Assembly (NCBI GenBank): GCA_031257955.1
Contig: JAIRNQ010000286.1
Location: 1-10,590, forward strand
Direction of reading: 5' to 3'
Source of the DNA: Deltaproteobacteria bacterium
Lineage (GTDB): Bacteria > Desulfobacterota > Desulfarculia > Adiutricales > Adiutricaceae
DNA: 10,590 bases
Shown: positions 5,588 through 10,590 of the stretch, piece by piece
Position numbering within the stretch: the stretch's first letter is position 1
Layout of the letters: every line of letters begins with the position of its first letter
Translations under genes and position numbers: made by a program
The notes under the pieces: generated by a model
The model's database searches: none
What the model saw: the letters and a program-made list of their open reading frames with translations, nothing else
What the model was told of the DNA's origin: nothing

Positions 5588-7147
5588 ATGTCACGTTTTC
5601 AAGATGGCTGGAGAGCGGCCGGTTTATTGTTACACATTACCTCACTGCCGGGGCCATTCGGGATTGGCGATTTGGGGCCCAAGGCCCACGCCATGTTAGA
5701 CTTCCTCCAGAAGGCCGGGGTCCATTTTTGGCAAGTCCTTCCGGTTAACCCGACCGCCCCGGCCCTGGGGAACTCCCCCTACTCGGCCTACTCGGCCTTC
5801 GCCGGAAACGAGCTTCTGGTCAGCCCCACCCTGATGGTCGAGGAAGGGTGGATAACCAAGGCCGACGCCGACCGGGCCCGCCAGACCCAGCCGGGCCAGC
5901 CCAACCGGGATAGGGTAGATTTTGAGACGACCATTAAGCTTAAATCGGCCCTGATCGACTTGGCCTACTCCCGGGTGGGTTTTGGGCTCTTGGATCGGGA
6001 AGACTTTTCCAAGTTCGCCTGGGACAACTCGGCTTGGCTAAACGATTATTCCTTCTTCATGACGGCCAAGGCCGACTTGGGCGGGATTCCCTGGTTCGAA
6101 TGGCCGGACGGCTTAAAATACCGCGACGATCACGAGCTGGGGGTACACGGTCGGAGGCTCTCGGAAGCCATCCTCCGGGTCAAATTCGGCCAGTTTTTGT
6201 TTTTCTCCCAGCTTAACCGCCTGAAGGACGGGGCCGTTCGCCGGGGCATAAAACTCATGGGGGACACGGCCTTTTACGTCAACCACGATTCCAGCGACGT
6301 TTGGGCCAACCGGCACCTCTTTAGGCTTACCCCGGACGGGCAAACCGGAAAGATGGCCGGCGTTCCGCCGGATTACTTTTCCCAGACCGGGCAGCTCTGG
6401 GGGAACCCGGTTTTCGACTGGCCGGCCAACCGGGAGAGCGGCTACGGCTGGTGGCTTAGCCGTTTGCGCCATAACCTGTCCATGTTTGACTGGATCCGGC
6501 TGGATCACTTTAGGGCTTTTTGCCGTTACTGGTCGGTCGCCGGCAAGGCCGAGACGGCCAAGAACGGGGACTGGGAAATGGGCCCCGGGGCCTCCCTCTT
6601 CGAGGCGGCCGGGGGCGGGCCCTTGAACGTGGTGGCCGAGGATCTGGGGGTGATTACCCCCGACGTGACCGAGCTGCGCCAAAAGTTCGATTTTCCCGGC
6701 ATGCGGGTCCTCCATTTCGGTTTTGGACCCGACCAGCCCCTCTCGACCCATTGCCCCTACAGGATCGAGCCGGACAATCTGGTCTACGCCGCCACCCACG
6801 ACAACAACACCACCCGGGGCTGGTACGAAAACGACATCGACTACAAGAGTCGCCAAAGGATCTCGGATCTGGCCGGTTACCAGGTAAACTCCTCTAACGT
6901 GGCCTGGACCCTAATTAGGCTGACCTATCTCTCGTCCGGGGCCATAAGCGTCATAACCGTCCCGGATCTGCTCAATCTTGGAAAAGACGGGCGCCTTAAC
7001 GTCCCAGGGACGGTCGGCACGGGTAACTGGGCCTGGCGACTCTCCACAATGGACCAACTGACCCCGGCCCTGGCCGCCAACTTGGCCGAGCTCGGGGCCC
7101 TGGCCGGACGGGACGACCTCCGTCACCCTAACGTCTTAACCTACTAA
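5588..7147 (+). CDS. malQ: 4-alpha-glucanotransferase (amylomaltase, GH77)
   Basis: A 519-residue cytoplasmic enzyme that transfers alpha-1,4-glucan segments between maltodextrins or glycogen-derived chains (disproportionating enzyme). The length is that of the compact bacterial form. The N-terminus AAGLLLHITSLPGPFGIGDLG (10-30) is diagnostic, followed by FWQVLPVNPTAPALGNSPYSAYSAFAGN (47-74), MGDTAFYV (224-231) and the loop GVPPDYFSQTGQLWGNPVFDW (258-278). Catalytic residues of the family are all visible: nucleophile D306 in IRLDHFRAF, acid/base E351 in VVAEDLG, and transition-state Asp D405 in ATHDNNTTRGWYE (the usual HDND is HDNN here, which leaves the catalytic Asp intact). GTGNWAWRL closes the barrel. 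No maltose regulon or glycogen genes flank it, so its job is likely glycogen/maltodextrin turnover. It appears monocistronic, with its own promoter region and a hairpin 11 bases after the stop. Confidence 0.97.
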   Translation: MSRFQDGWRAAGLLLHITSLPGPFGIGDLGPKAHAMLDFLQKAGVHFWQVLPVNPTAPALGNSPYSAYSAFAGNELLVSPTLMVEEGWITKADADRARQTQPGQPNRDRVDFETTIKLKSALIDLAYSRVGFGLLDREDFSKFAWDNSAWLNDYSFFMTAKADLGGIPWFEWPDGLKYRDDHELGVHGRRLSEAILRVKFGQFLFFSQLNRLKDGAVRRGIKLMGDTAFYVNHDSSDVWANRHLFRLTPDGQTGKMAGVPPDYFSQTGQLWGNPVFDWPANRESGYGWWLSRLRHNLSMFDWIRLDHFRAFCRYWSVAGKAETAKNGDWEMGPGASLFEAAGGGPLNVVAEDLGVITPDVTELRQKFDFPGMRVLHFGFGPDQPLSTHCPYRIEPDNLVYAATHDNNTTRGWYENDIDYKSRQRISDLAGYQVNSSNVAWTLIRLTYLSSGAISVITVPDLLNLGKDGRLNVPGTVGTGNWAWRLSTMDQLTPALAANLAELGALAGRDDLRHPNVLTY

Positions 7148-7157
7148 ACCCTATAAA

Positions 7158-7188
7158 CCCTTGGTCGCCGTCAACCGGCGCCCAAGGG
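7158..7188 (+). terminator. GC-rich hairpin after malQ (no U tract)
   Basis: CCCTTGG (7158-7164) plus CGCCG (7166-7170) pair with CGGCG (7176-7180) plus CCAAGGG (7182-7188) around loop TCAAC, with one T-C mismatch. An alternative pairing is TTGGTCGCC/GGCGACCAA (7161-7169 with 7187-7195). It starts 11 bases after the malQ stop, the position of a terminator, but lacks a run of T. Confidence 0.45.
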
Positions 7189-7243
7189 CGACCAATTCCC
7201 CCGGGCGGCCTCCCAAAGCCGGCGGGGCGGCAAATTGTCTGGG

Positions 7244-7657
7244 ATGGCCTCTATGCTGACGTTTTCCAAAATCGAAAAGCGCCTCAGGCTCCTTCTGGAA
7301 GATCTCGACGGCGAGTTCTGGACCAACCTCCTGGAGCGACTCAACCCCCCGGAGAATTTTCCCAAGACGGAGACGGTACACGATCTCTGTTTTCGGGACG
7401 CCAAAGCCCTGGCCGGTTATGTCCCCGATCTTAGGGCGGTCATGCGCAATAACCTCCCCAAGGATCTGCCCGAGGAGGAAGTCGCCGCCCTGAGGGCCGT
7501 CCGGGGCCTTTTGAATTTTTCGGCCCGGATCCCGGTCCTGATACTGTATTATCCCGACTACCGGGAGAACGAGAATTTGATAAACGTCTATAACGGCTAC
7601 CGCCAAACCCTGCGGGAACTGGACGATTACCTGGCCCGGGCCACAAACGGCCAATGA
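7244..7657 (+). CDS. Small protein of unknown function
   Basis: 137 residues from ATG 7244 (134 from ATG 7253, 140 from TTG 7235); no start has a good ribosome site, so the start is uncertain. I do not recognise the family. The sequence is soluble and mostly helical: IEKRLRLLLEDLDGEFWTNLLERLNPPENF, then DAKALAGYVPDLRAVMRNNLPKDLPEEEVAALRAVRGLL, a hydrophobic strand-like RIPVLILYYPDYREN, and a C-terminal helix NVYNGYRQTLRELDDYLARA. No signal peptide, membrane segment or Cys cluster. GC-ending codons and amphipathic periodicity support real coding. It lies between two hairpins and may be transcribed separately from malQ or by read-through. Confidence 0.7.
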   Translation: MASMLTFSKIEKRLRLLLEDLDGEFWTNLLERLNPPENFPKTETVHDLCFRDAKALAGYVPDLRAVMRNNLPKDLPEEEVAALRAVRGLLNFSARIPVLILYYPDYRENENLINVYNGYRQTLRELDDYLARATNGQ

Positions 7658-7679
7658 GGCCGCCGAAAATCCGGCGGCC
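7658..7679 (+). terminator. Hairpin directly after a stop codon (no U tract)
   Basis: GGCCGCCG (7658-7665) and CGGCGGCC (7672-7679) form a perfect 8-bp stem with loop AAAATC, starting on the base after TGA. No T run follows. It may be a weak terminator or a 3' stabiliser. Confidence 0.45.
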
Positions 7680-7755
7680 CCCGCCTTAGCGGTTCCCCGG
7701 AAGCCCAGGCCCATGCCCGCCAAGCGTCAAGGGTCAAACCTCCGCGGGAACAAGT

Positions 7756-7814
7756 ACCAAGGTGCTTGGCGCCTTGGTGCCAAACCCTTTGGGCCAAACC
7801 GTTTGGGCCAAGCC
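7756..7814. repeat. Short inverted and tandem repeats before a membrane-protein gene
   Basis: ACCAAGG (7756-7762) and CCTTGGT (7772-7778) form a stem. Immediately after, the 14-mer CCAAACCCTTTGGG (7780-7793) is repeated with one change (7794-7807) and begins a third time (CCAAGCC, 7808-7814). Each unit is itself roughly palindromic, so several mutually exclusive stems are possible in this 200-bp leader. No gene is seen in 7680-7860. Confidence 0.6.
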
Positions 7815-7860
7815 CAGCGATAGGGGCAACTAACCCAGGATTTAAAACTAACGAGAATTT

Positions 7861-8817
7861 ATGAGCCAAATCGTCCAATTTGTAGACCGGTCGCGGGAGA
7901 CCCAAGTTAGCTTTTGGGATATCTTTAAAAACGCCCGGACCGTGCTTTGGGAAAAACCCAAGCCCCTTATGCTGATCCTGGCCACGCTAACGGTATTGAC
8001 TATCATCTTTGAGCAACTTGGTAACCATTTGCTGGGACCCTTTAACGACCTTATCTTTAACGCCATAAACGGCCAGTACACCGGCAAAGAGTTTCTCGAC
8101 GAATTGGACAAGATGGTGGCCGAACACGGAAGCAATAGGCTGATATTTGGCAAAGCCGTGCCTTGGCTCCTAAGTCCCCTGGTTAACCTGGCCTTGGCCC
8201 GGGTGGCCCTTAACCTCTGGGACGGCTACCGGATTGGCCAAAGCGACATCCTTTTTTCGTTGGGGAAATTCCCTCCAGCCCTTTACGTGACCGTGCTTTG
8301 CGCCATTTTGGGCCTCTTCGTTTTCGCGCTTTTTTTCGTGGCCGGTCTCCCCATGATCATAATCCACACCCTGGCCTTTGGCGGGGGCTTGCCCGGGCCG
8401 TTGTTTTTGATTTTTTCCACTTTCGGCTTCGTGGCCACCCTGTTTTTGATCGCCAAATACGTCTGGCCCATTCTCAGAAGGTTTTTTTTCTTGCAGTTCA
8501 TGGCCTTTTTCGCCATCGGCGAGGGTCAGACCGGCGATTGGACCCACGGCCTTTTCGCCCTTTTCCGCAAGCTTAAGGCTTTCCCAAGGCAGCTAAATCA
8601 GGCCGTAATCACCGCTCTGGTCGTGTTGATGGGCCTCAATTTGATCCTTTTTGTCTTAGCGGCCATATTGTCCGCCATCGGGCTCCCATACCCCGCGGTT
8701 CAATTGGCTTCCCAGTTTGTCAATCTATTCATCGTCTCATGGTTTATGGTCGCTTTGGCGGGTTTTTACCGTCTTTGCCTGGCCCCGGTAGATGACTCGC
8801 CCGAGGCCTCGTCATAA
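7861..8817 (+). CDS. Polytopic integral membrane protein of unknown function
   Basis: 318 residues. Hydrophobic spans lie at about 35-55, 98-118, 138-170, 178-200, 205-220, 248-275 and 282-306, so six or so membrane helices, with a hydrophilic N-terminus and short charged C-tail. Between helices 1 and 2 is a polar segment (~62-95) with LDELDKMVAEHG. Helices are linked by amphipathic stretches such as GYRIGQSDILFSLGKFPPALYV and EGQTGDWTHGLFALFRKLKAFPRQLNQ. This alternation of Phe-rich helices with loops reading roughly A-x-x-x-S/L-F-R/K-x-x resembles the YciC/DUF975/DUF4013-like class of uncharacterised bacterial membrane proteins; that link is tentative. ATG 7861 is the only sensible start; only GAG at ~9 bases serves as ribosome site. 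No catalytic motif is visible. Confidence 0.85.
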   Translation: MSQIVQFVDRSRETQVSFWDIFKNARTVLWEKPKPLMLILATLTVLTIIFEQLGNHLLGPFNDLIFNAINGQYTGKEFLDELDKMVAEHGSNRLIFGKAVPWLLSPLVNLALARVALNLWDGYRIGQSDILFSLGKFPPALYVTVLCAILGLFVFALFFVAGLPMIIIHTLAFGGGLPGPLFLIFSTFGFVATLFLIAKYVWPILRRFFFLQFMAFFAIGEGQTGDWTHGLFALFRKLKAFPRQLNQAVITALVVLMGLNLILFVLAAILSAIGLPYPAVQLASQFVNLFIVSWFMVALAGFYRLCLAPVDDSPEASS

Positions 8818-8834
8818 CCGGTACCGGTCGACCG
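8817..8834. repeat. Overlapping palindromes at the membrane-protein stop
   Basis: ACCGGTACCGGT (8817-8828), whose first base is the last base of the TAA stop, overlaps CGGTCGACCG (8825-8834). Both are perfect palindromes. No U tract follows, so they are probably a 3' end structure. Confidence 0.55.
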
Positions 8835-8836
8835 AA

Positions 8837-9059
8837 GCCCCCCAACCACAAACCTACCGACAACCTACCCATAAAGGAAAGCTCAAAGGGAGACTTAAAT
8901 GTCGATTTTGATTGCCGGGGACATTCTCGGGGCGGTAGGGGCCGCCGCCCCCCAATCACAAACCTACCGATAACCTACCCACAAAGGAAAGCTCAAAGGG
9001 AGACTTAAATGTCGATTTTGATTGCCGGGGACATTCACGGCGCGGTAGGGGCCGCCGCC
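8837..9059 (+). repeat. 110-bp tandem duplication of the yfcE ribosome site and first codons
   Basis: 8837-8949 and 8947-9059 match at an offset of exactly 110 bp with five substitutions that I can count: three in the untranslated part and two in the coding part (CTC/CAC at codon 10 and GGG/GCG at codon 12). GCC at the junction is shared, consistent with a microhomology-mediated duplication. Each unit contains CTCAAAGGGAGACTTAA followed by ATG and the codons for SILIAGDI. The copies have diverged, so the event is not brand-new. Confidence 0.95.
8899..8973 (+). pseudogene. Decayed duplicate of the yfcE 5' end (24-codon upstream ORF)
   Basis: The upstream copy of the duplication keeps the GGGAG ribosome site and ATG. 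It encodes MSILIAGDILGAVGAAA, then runs through the junction into PQSQTYR and stops at TAA 8971-8973. The metal-ligand His of the D-x-H motif is Leu here. The stop is 35 bases before the true yfcE ATG, so the ORF would be translated as a short leader peptide ahead of yfcE, with possible effects on yfcE translation (inference). Confidence 0.8.
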
Positions 9060-9563
9060 TTTCTAGCCAAACTGGCCGTGGAAAGAAAGCCCTCTTTGAT
9101 TTTGCTCTTGGGGGATCTGCTCTATCACGGTCCCAGAAACCAACTGCCCGGGACCTACGACGCCCCCGAGACGGCCAGGATCCTCTCCGAGTTGCCTTGG
9201 CCGGTGGCCTCCCTTAGGGGCAACTGCGACGCGGAAGTCGATCAACTCCTGTTGCCCTGGGCCTTTGCCGAAAACACCTACCTCGATTTCGAGGGAGTCA
9301 TATTCATGGCCATCCACGGCCACCAGCTGCCGGCCAACGGCGGCTCGATGAGCTTGCCGGATACGCTCAACCTCATCAACGCCCATACCCACGTGCCCCA
9401 GGCCGATAAAATCCGAGGCGTCAACCGCTGGAACCCGGGTAGCCTCGGCATCCCCAAAGGCGGCTACCCCCCGTCCTACGGCTGGTTCGACCAAGGCCTC
9501 TTCGAGGTGGTTTCCACCGAAGGGAACGTAATCATGAGCTGCCCCCTCTTGGCCGCCGCCTAA
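9009..9563 (+). CDS. yfcE: YfcE-type metallophosphodiesterase
   Basis: A 184-residue calcineurin-like phosphoesterase, the same length as E. coli YfcE, which hydrolyses phosphodiesters with a two-metal (typically Mn2+) centre. Motifs in order are D8-I-H10, GD36LLYHGPRN (35-44), RGN72CD74AEVDQ (70-79), H103GH105, and H126TH128VP, with NPGSLGIPKGG (142-152) as in YfcE. Residue 125 is Ala where YGHTH usually has Gly. The physiological substrate of YfcE is unknown. ATG 9009 has GGGAG 6 bases upstream. The start region is duplicated 110 bp upstream, where a non-functional copy forms a 24-codon ORF. It ends in a 16-bp stop-codon hairpin and then a bidirectional terminator shared with the convergent gene. 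Confidence 0.95.
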   Translation: MSILIAGDIHGAVGAAAFLAKLAVERKPSLILLLGDLLYHGPRNQLPGTYDAPETARILSELPWPVASLRGNCDAEVDQLLLPWAFAENTYLDFEGVIFMAIHGHQLPANGGSMSLPDTLNLINAHTHVPQADKIRGVNRWNPGSLGIPKGGYPPSYGWFDQGLFEVVSTEGNVIMSCPLLAAA

Positions 9564-9581
9564 ACCGGCGGCCAAGAGGGG
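9543..9581. repeat. 16-bp perfect hairpin with the yfcE stop in its loop
   Basis: CCCCTCTTGGCCGCCG (9543-9558) and its exact complement (9566-9581) flank the 7-base loop CCTAAAC, which contains the TAA stop. GGGGCC (9578-9583) can alternatively pair with GGCCCC (9594-9599). No T run follows directly; the true terminator is 36 bases further. Confidence 0.8.
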
Positions 9582-9617
9582 CCGCGGCCTTCTGGCCCCC
9601 AGCCCCCAGAAACTTGT

Positions 9618-9661
9618 CCCCCAAAAAAAAGCCCCTCTCGGGAGGGGCTTTTTTTTGGGGG
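9618..9661. terminator. Bidirectional intrinsic terminator
   Basis: CCCCC-A8-GCCCCTC, loop TCGG, GAGGGGC-T8-GGGGG: a perfect 20-bp inverted repeat with a 4-base loop. The GC core followed by eight T on either strand terminates both yfcE (plus) and the convergent gene at 9704-9982 (minus). Confidence 0.95.
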
Positions 9662-9703
9662 TAATTAAAACTTACGGATGGGCGAGGGCTTGAAGGGTGT
9701 CTG

Positions 9704-9982
9704 TCACTTGACCAGACGCAGATCGGGCCGGCTGACCACAAAACCGTCGCCCGATTTCTTGTTTTTAAGCTCCTCCATGTAATCCTTGATTTTGTTGTTG
9801 AACTGGGCGTTCTTAATCCGGTAGCCGTTAATGATAAAGTAAATTATGACCGCCTCCTCCCACTCGGTGGTGGGCTCAAAGCGATCCATGCGCTTGCGGT
9901 ACTTGGGTATCAGCGATATCAAGGTGTCTTCGTCCAAGGCCAACAGGTTTTTGGCTATCTGGCTTAACGTTTCTTCGACCAT
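9704..9982 (-). CDS. Small conserved-looking protein of unknown function
   Basis: 92 residues from ATG 9982 (in-frame GTG at 10003 would add 7). The ATG is preferred because GGCGGA lies ~9 bases upstream. The composition is mixed, not GC-shadow-like: MVEETLSQIAKNLLALDEDTLISLIPKYRKRMDRFEPTTEW, then EEAVIIYFIINGYRIKNAQFNNKIKDYMEELKNKK and a C-terminal DGFVVSRPDLRLVK. It looks all-helical and soluble. I do not recognise a named family; no catalytic or metal motif. It is convergent with yfcE, shares its bidirectional terminator, and is preceded by a strong promoter and ~230-nt leader, so it is probably a well-expressed single gene. Confidence 0.8.
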   Translation of the reverse strand: MVEETLSQIAKNLLALDEDTLISLIPKYRKRMDRFEPTTEWEEAVIIYFIINGYRIKNAQFNNKIKDYMEELKNKKSGDGFVVSRPDLRLVK

Positions 9983-10014
9983 GACAATTTTCCGCCGGCC
10001 CACCGACCGCGCCC

Positions 10015-10049
10015 GACCGCCTCTGGCGGTCCGGCTGCGCCGTGAGCCC
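10015..10049 (-). promoter_or_regulatory. Two hairpins in the leader of the 92-aa gene
   Basis: Reading the minus strand, GGCT (10049-10046) pairs with AGCC (10037-10034) around CACGGCGC. Then GACCGCC-aga-GGCGGTC (10031-10015) makes a 7-bp stem. They lie 30-70 bases before the ATG at 9982, within the predicted ~230-nt leader. I could not match the leader to a known riboswitch, 6S, SRP or RNase P RNA. Confidence 0.45.
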
Positions 10050-10188
10050 GTAAAAGTTATTGGCTAACCATATCCCCAGGAGTCCGTCCCGAGACGCCGC
10101 CCCGGGTCGCCGGCTTTCCGAGAAAGGCACCGCCGCGCTGAAGGTTTGGGCCTAAAAGGGCAAAGTTCCTCCCAATACCAAGGCTGGC

Positions 10189-10194
10189 ATTATA
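10189..10194 (-). promoter_or_regulatory. Second candidate -10 box
   Basis: Perfect TATAAT on the minus strand, 29 bases downstream of the main promoter's -10. The hexamer at 17 bases upstream is TTAAGC, a poor -35. It could be a secondary start for the 92-residue gene. Confidence 0.3.
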
Positions 10195-10217
10195 ACCTGG
10201 CGACAATGGTTGCTTAA

Positions 10218-10246
10218 ATTCTAGTCCTTCCCCGTATCCCTGTCAA
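10218..10246 (-). promoter_or_regulatory. Strong sigma70-type promoter of the 92-aa gene
   Basis: Minus-strand TTGACA (10246-10241), a 17-base spacer and TAGAAT (10223-10218): a consensus -35, ideal spacing and one mismatch in the -10. Transcription would start near 10211, ~230 nt before ATG 9982. Confidence 0.8.
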
Positions 10247-10249
10247 GGC

Positions 10250-10481
10250 TGGCCAAAATCTTCCGCAGCTTGGCCCCATTGCCGGTCAGTGGGCCCCAGT
10301 CCGCCGGCCGTCCAGCCGGCGGGTAAGCGTTCACGGGACGATCTTGGCCAACCTCCAAGCCTCGGCCATTAGGAGCGACATTTCCTAGGGGATTGTGGTC
10401 CGTAACCGAACTTGATGTAGGAGGCGAAAGATACCTTGCGGGACGATGGGTTCCCAGCCAGCGACAGTCTCCATCCTGGCC
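10250..10481 (-). other. Intergenic region with an uncertain small minus-strand ORF
   Basis: The minus frame following the TAA at 10482 stays open to TAG at 10221-10223 (86 codons), ending WGPLTGNGAKLRKILASLDRD. Possible starts are TTG or GTG (GTG at 10334, 37 residues). The last ~35 codons are GC-ending and protein-like, the earlier part is not. It could be a small gene, a remnant of the upstream gene's C-terminus, or chance openness in GC-rich DNA. The stop overlaps the promoter -10 box. Nothing else is recognised here. Confidence 0.2.
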
Positions 10482-10590
10482 TTACTTCGGGCCAAAAACC
10501 GCCTTAACTTCGGTGCCATGGCCATAAATTGCCATCCCCAGGTAAATAATCTCTTTGGCCTCGCTCTCGATAACTTGGTGATATTTCCTT
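10482..10590 (-). CDS. C-terminal end of an unidentified gene (starts beyond window)
   Basis: 35 in-frame codons enter from the right edge and stop at TAA (10482-10484): RKYHQVIESEAKEIIYLG then MAIYGHGTEVKAVFGPK. The alternating charged and hydrophobic pattern and ordinary amino-acid use look like a real protein end, probably a helix followed by a strand. Too short to assign a family. The start and function are outside the window. Confidence 0.45.
   Translation of the reverse strand, partial: RKYHQVIESEAKEIIYLGMAIYGHGTEVKAVFGPK

Noticed and set aside
6113..6856. 247-codon minus-strand open frame
   Set aside because: Fully antisense to malQ, whose catalytic motifs are intact. The composition is that of an antisense shadow.
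8837..9059. CRISPR or transposon terminal repeats
   Set aside because: Only two direct copies that include the start of yfcE and no spacer pattern, inverted ends or transposase: a simple tandem duplication.
9983..10211. 6S, SRP, RNase P or tmRNA gene in the leader
   Set aside because: None of the diagnostic segments (GGAAGCAG loop, GAGGAAAGTCC, TpsiC-like end) are visible.
10321..10500. Cobalamin riboswitch-like GTCAGTGGGCCCC and GACTGTCGC strings
   Set aside because: Order and spacing of the conserved box elements do not fit on either strand.

Overview
The window looks like chromosomal DNA from a GC-rich bacterium, most plausibly an anaerobe or microaerophile of the Desulfobacterota (deltaproteobacterial) type. 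That placement is an inference from a split class I fumarase beta subunit, a bacteriohemerythrin, a HIT protein beginning with the LWAPWRM pattern, and small unnamed proteins of a kind I associate with that group. No taxonomic marker gene is present. GGCC is strikingly frequent. I see no insertion sequence, phage gene, CRISPR array, tRNA or rRNA.

Left arm (1-3547). Two minus-strand genes appear to be translationally coupled. A HIT-family (diadenosine-polyphosphate-type) hydrolase or phosphorylase ends in TGA inside TTGA, and mutS seems to start at the overlapping TTG. MutS runs off the left edge without its last ~150 residues and carries an unusual ~95-residue charged, proline-rich N-terminal extension. 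The 3011-3547 gap is a divergent intergenic region with A+T-rich promoter-like stretches on both strands, a 12-bp hairpin and a 16-base operator-like palindrome.

Centre (3548-7147). A complete bacteriohemerythrin is followed directly by a class I fumarase/tartrate dehydratase beta-type domain. The fumarase frame has no ATG, GTG or TTG covering its conserved N-terminus, but it is open all the way back to an A6 tract at the hemerythrin stop codon. A -1 slip there would fuse hemerythrin, a repeated APQGQDP linker and the fumarase domain. Next come a small unnamed protein whose start lies just after a terminator-like hairpin, and malQ (4-alpha-glucanotransferase) behind an A+T-rich promoter region.

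Right arm (7148-10590). A small unnamed soluble protein and a polytopic membrane protein precede a YfcE-type metallophosphoesterase. A 110-bp tandem duplication of the yfcE ribosome-binding site and first codons leaves a 24-codon upstream ORF in which the metal-ligand His is Leu. A near-perfect 44-base bidirectional terminator separates yfcE from a convergent 92-residue unnamed gene. That gene has a very good sigma70-type promoter (TTGACA-17-TAGAAT) and a ~230-nt structured leader. The right edge holds the C-terminal stub of another minus-strand gene.

Most plus-strand genes end in a GC-rich inverted repeat at or around the stop codon with no U tract. The genes are mostly housekeeping. The two spots most worth attention are the hemerythrin-fumarase junction and the duplicated yfcE start.
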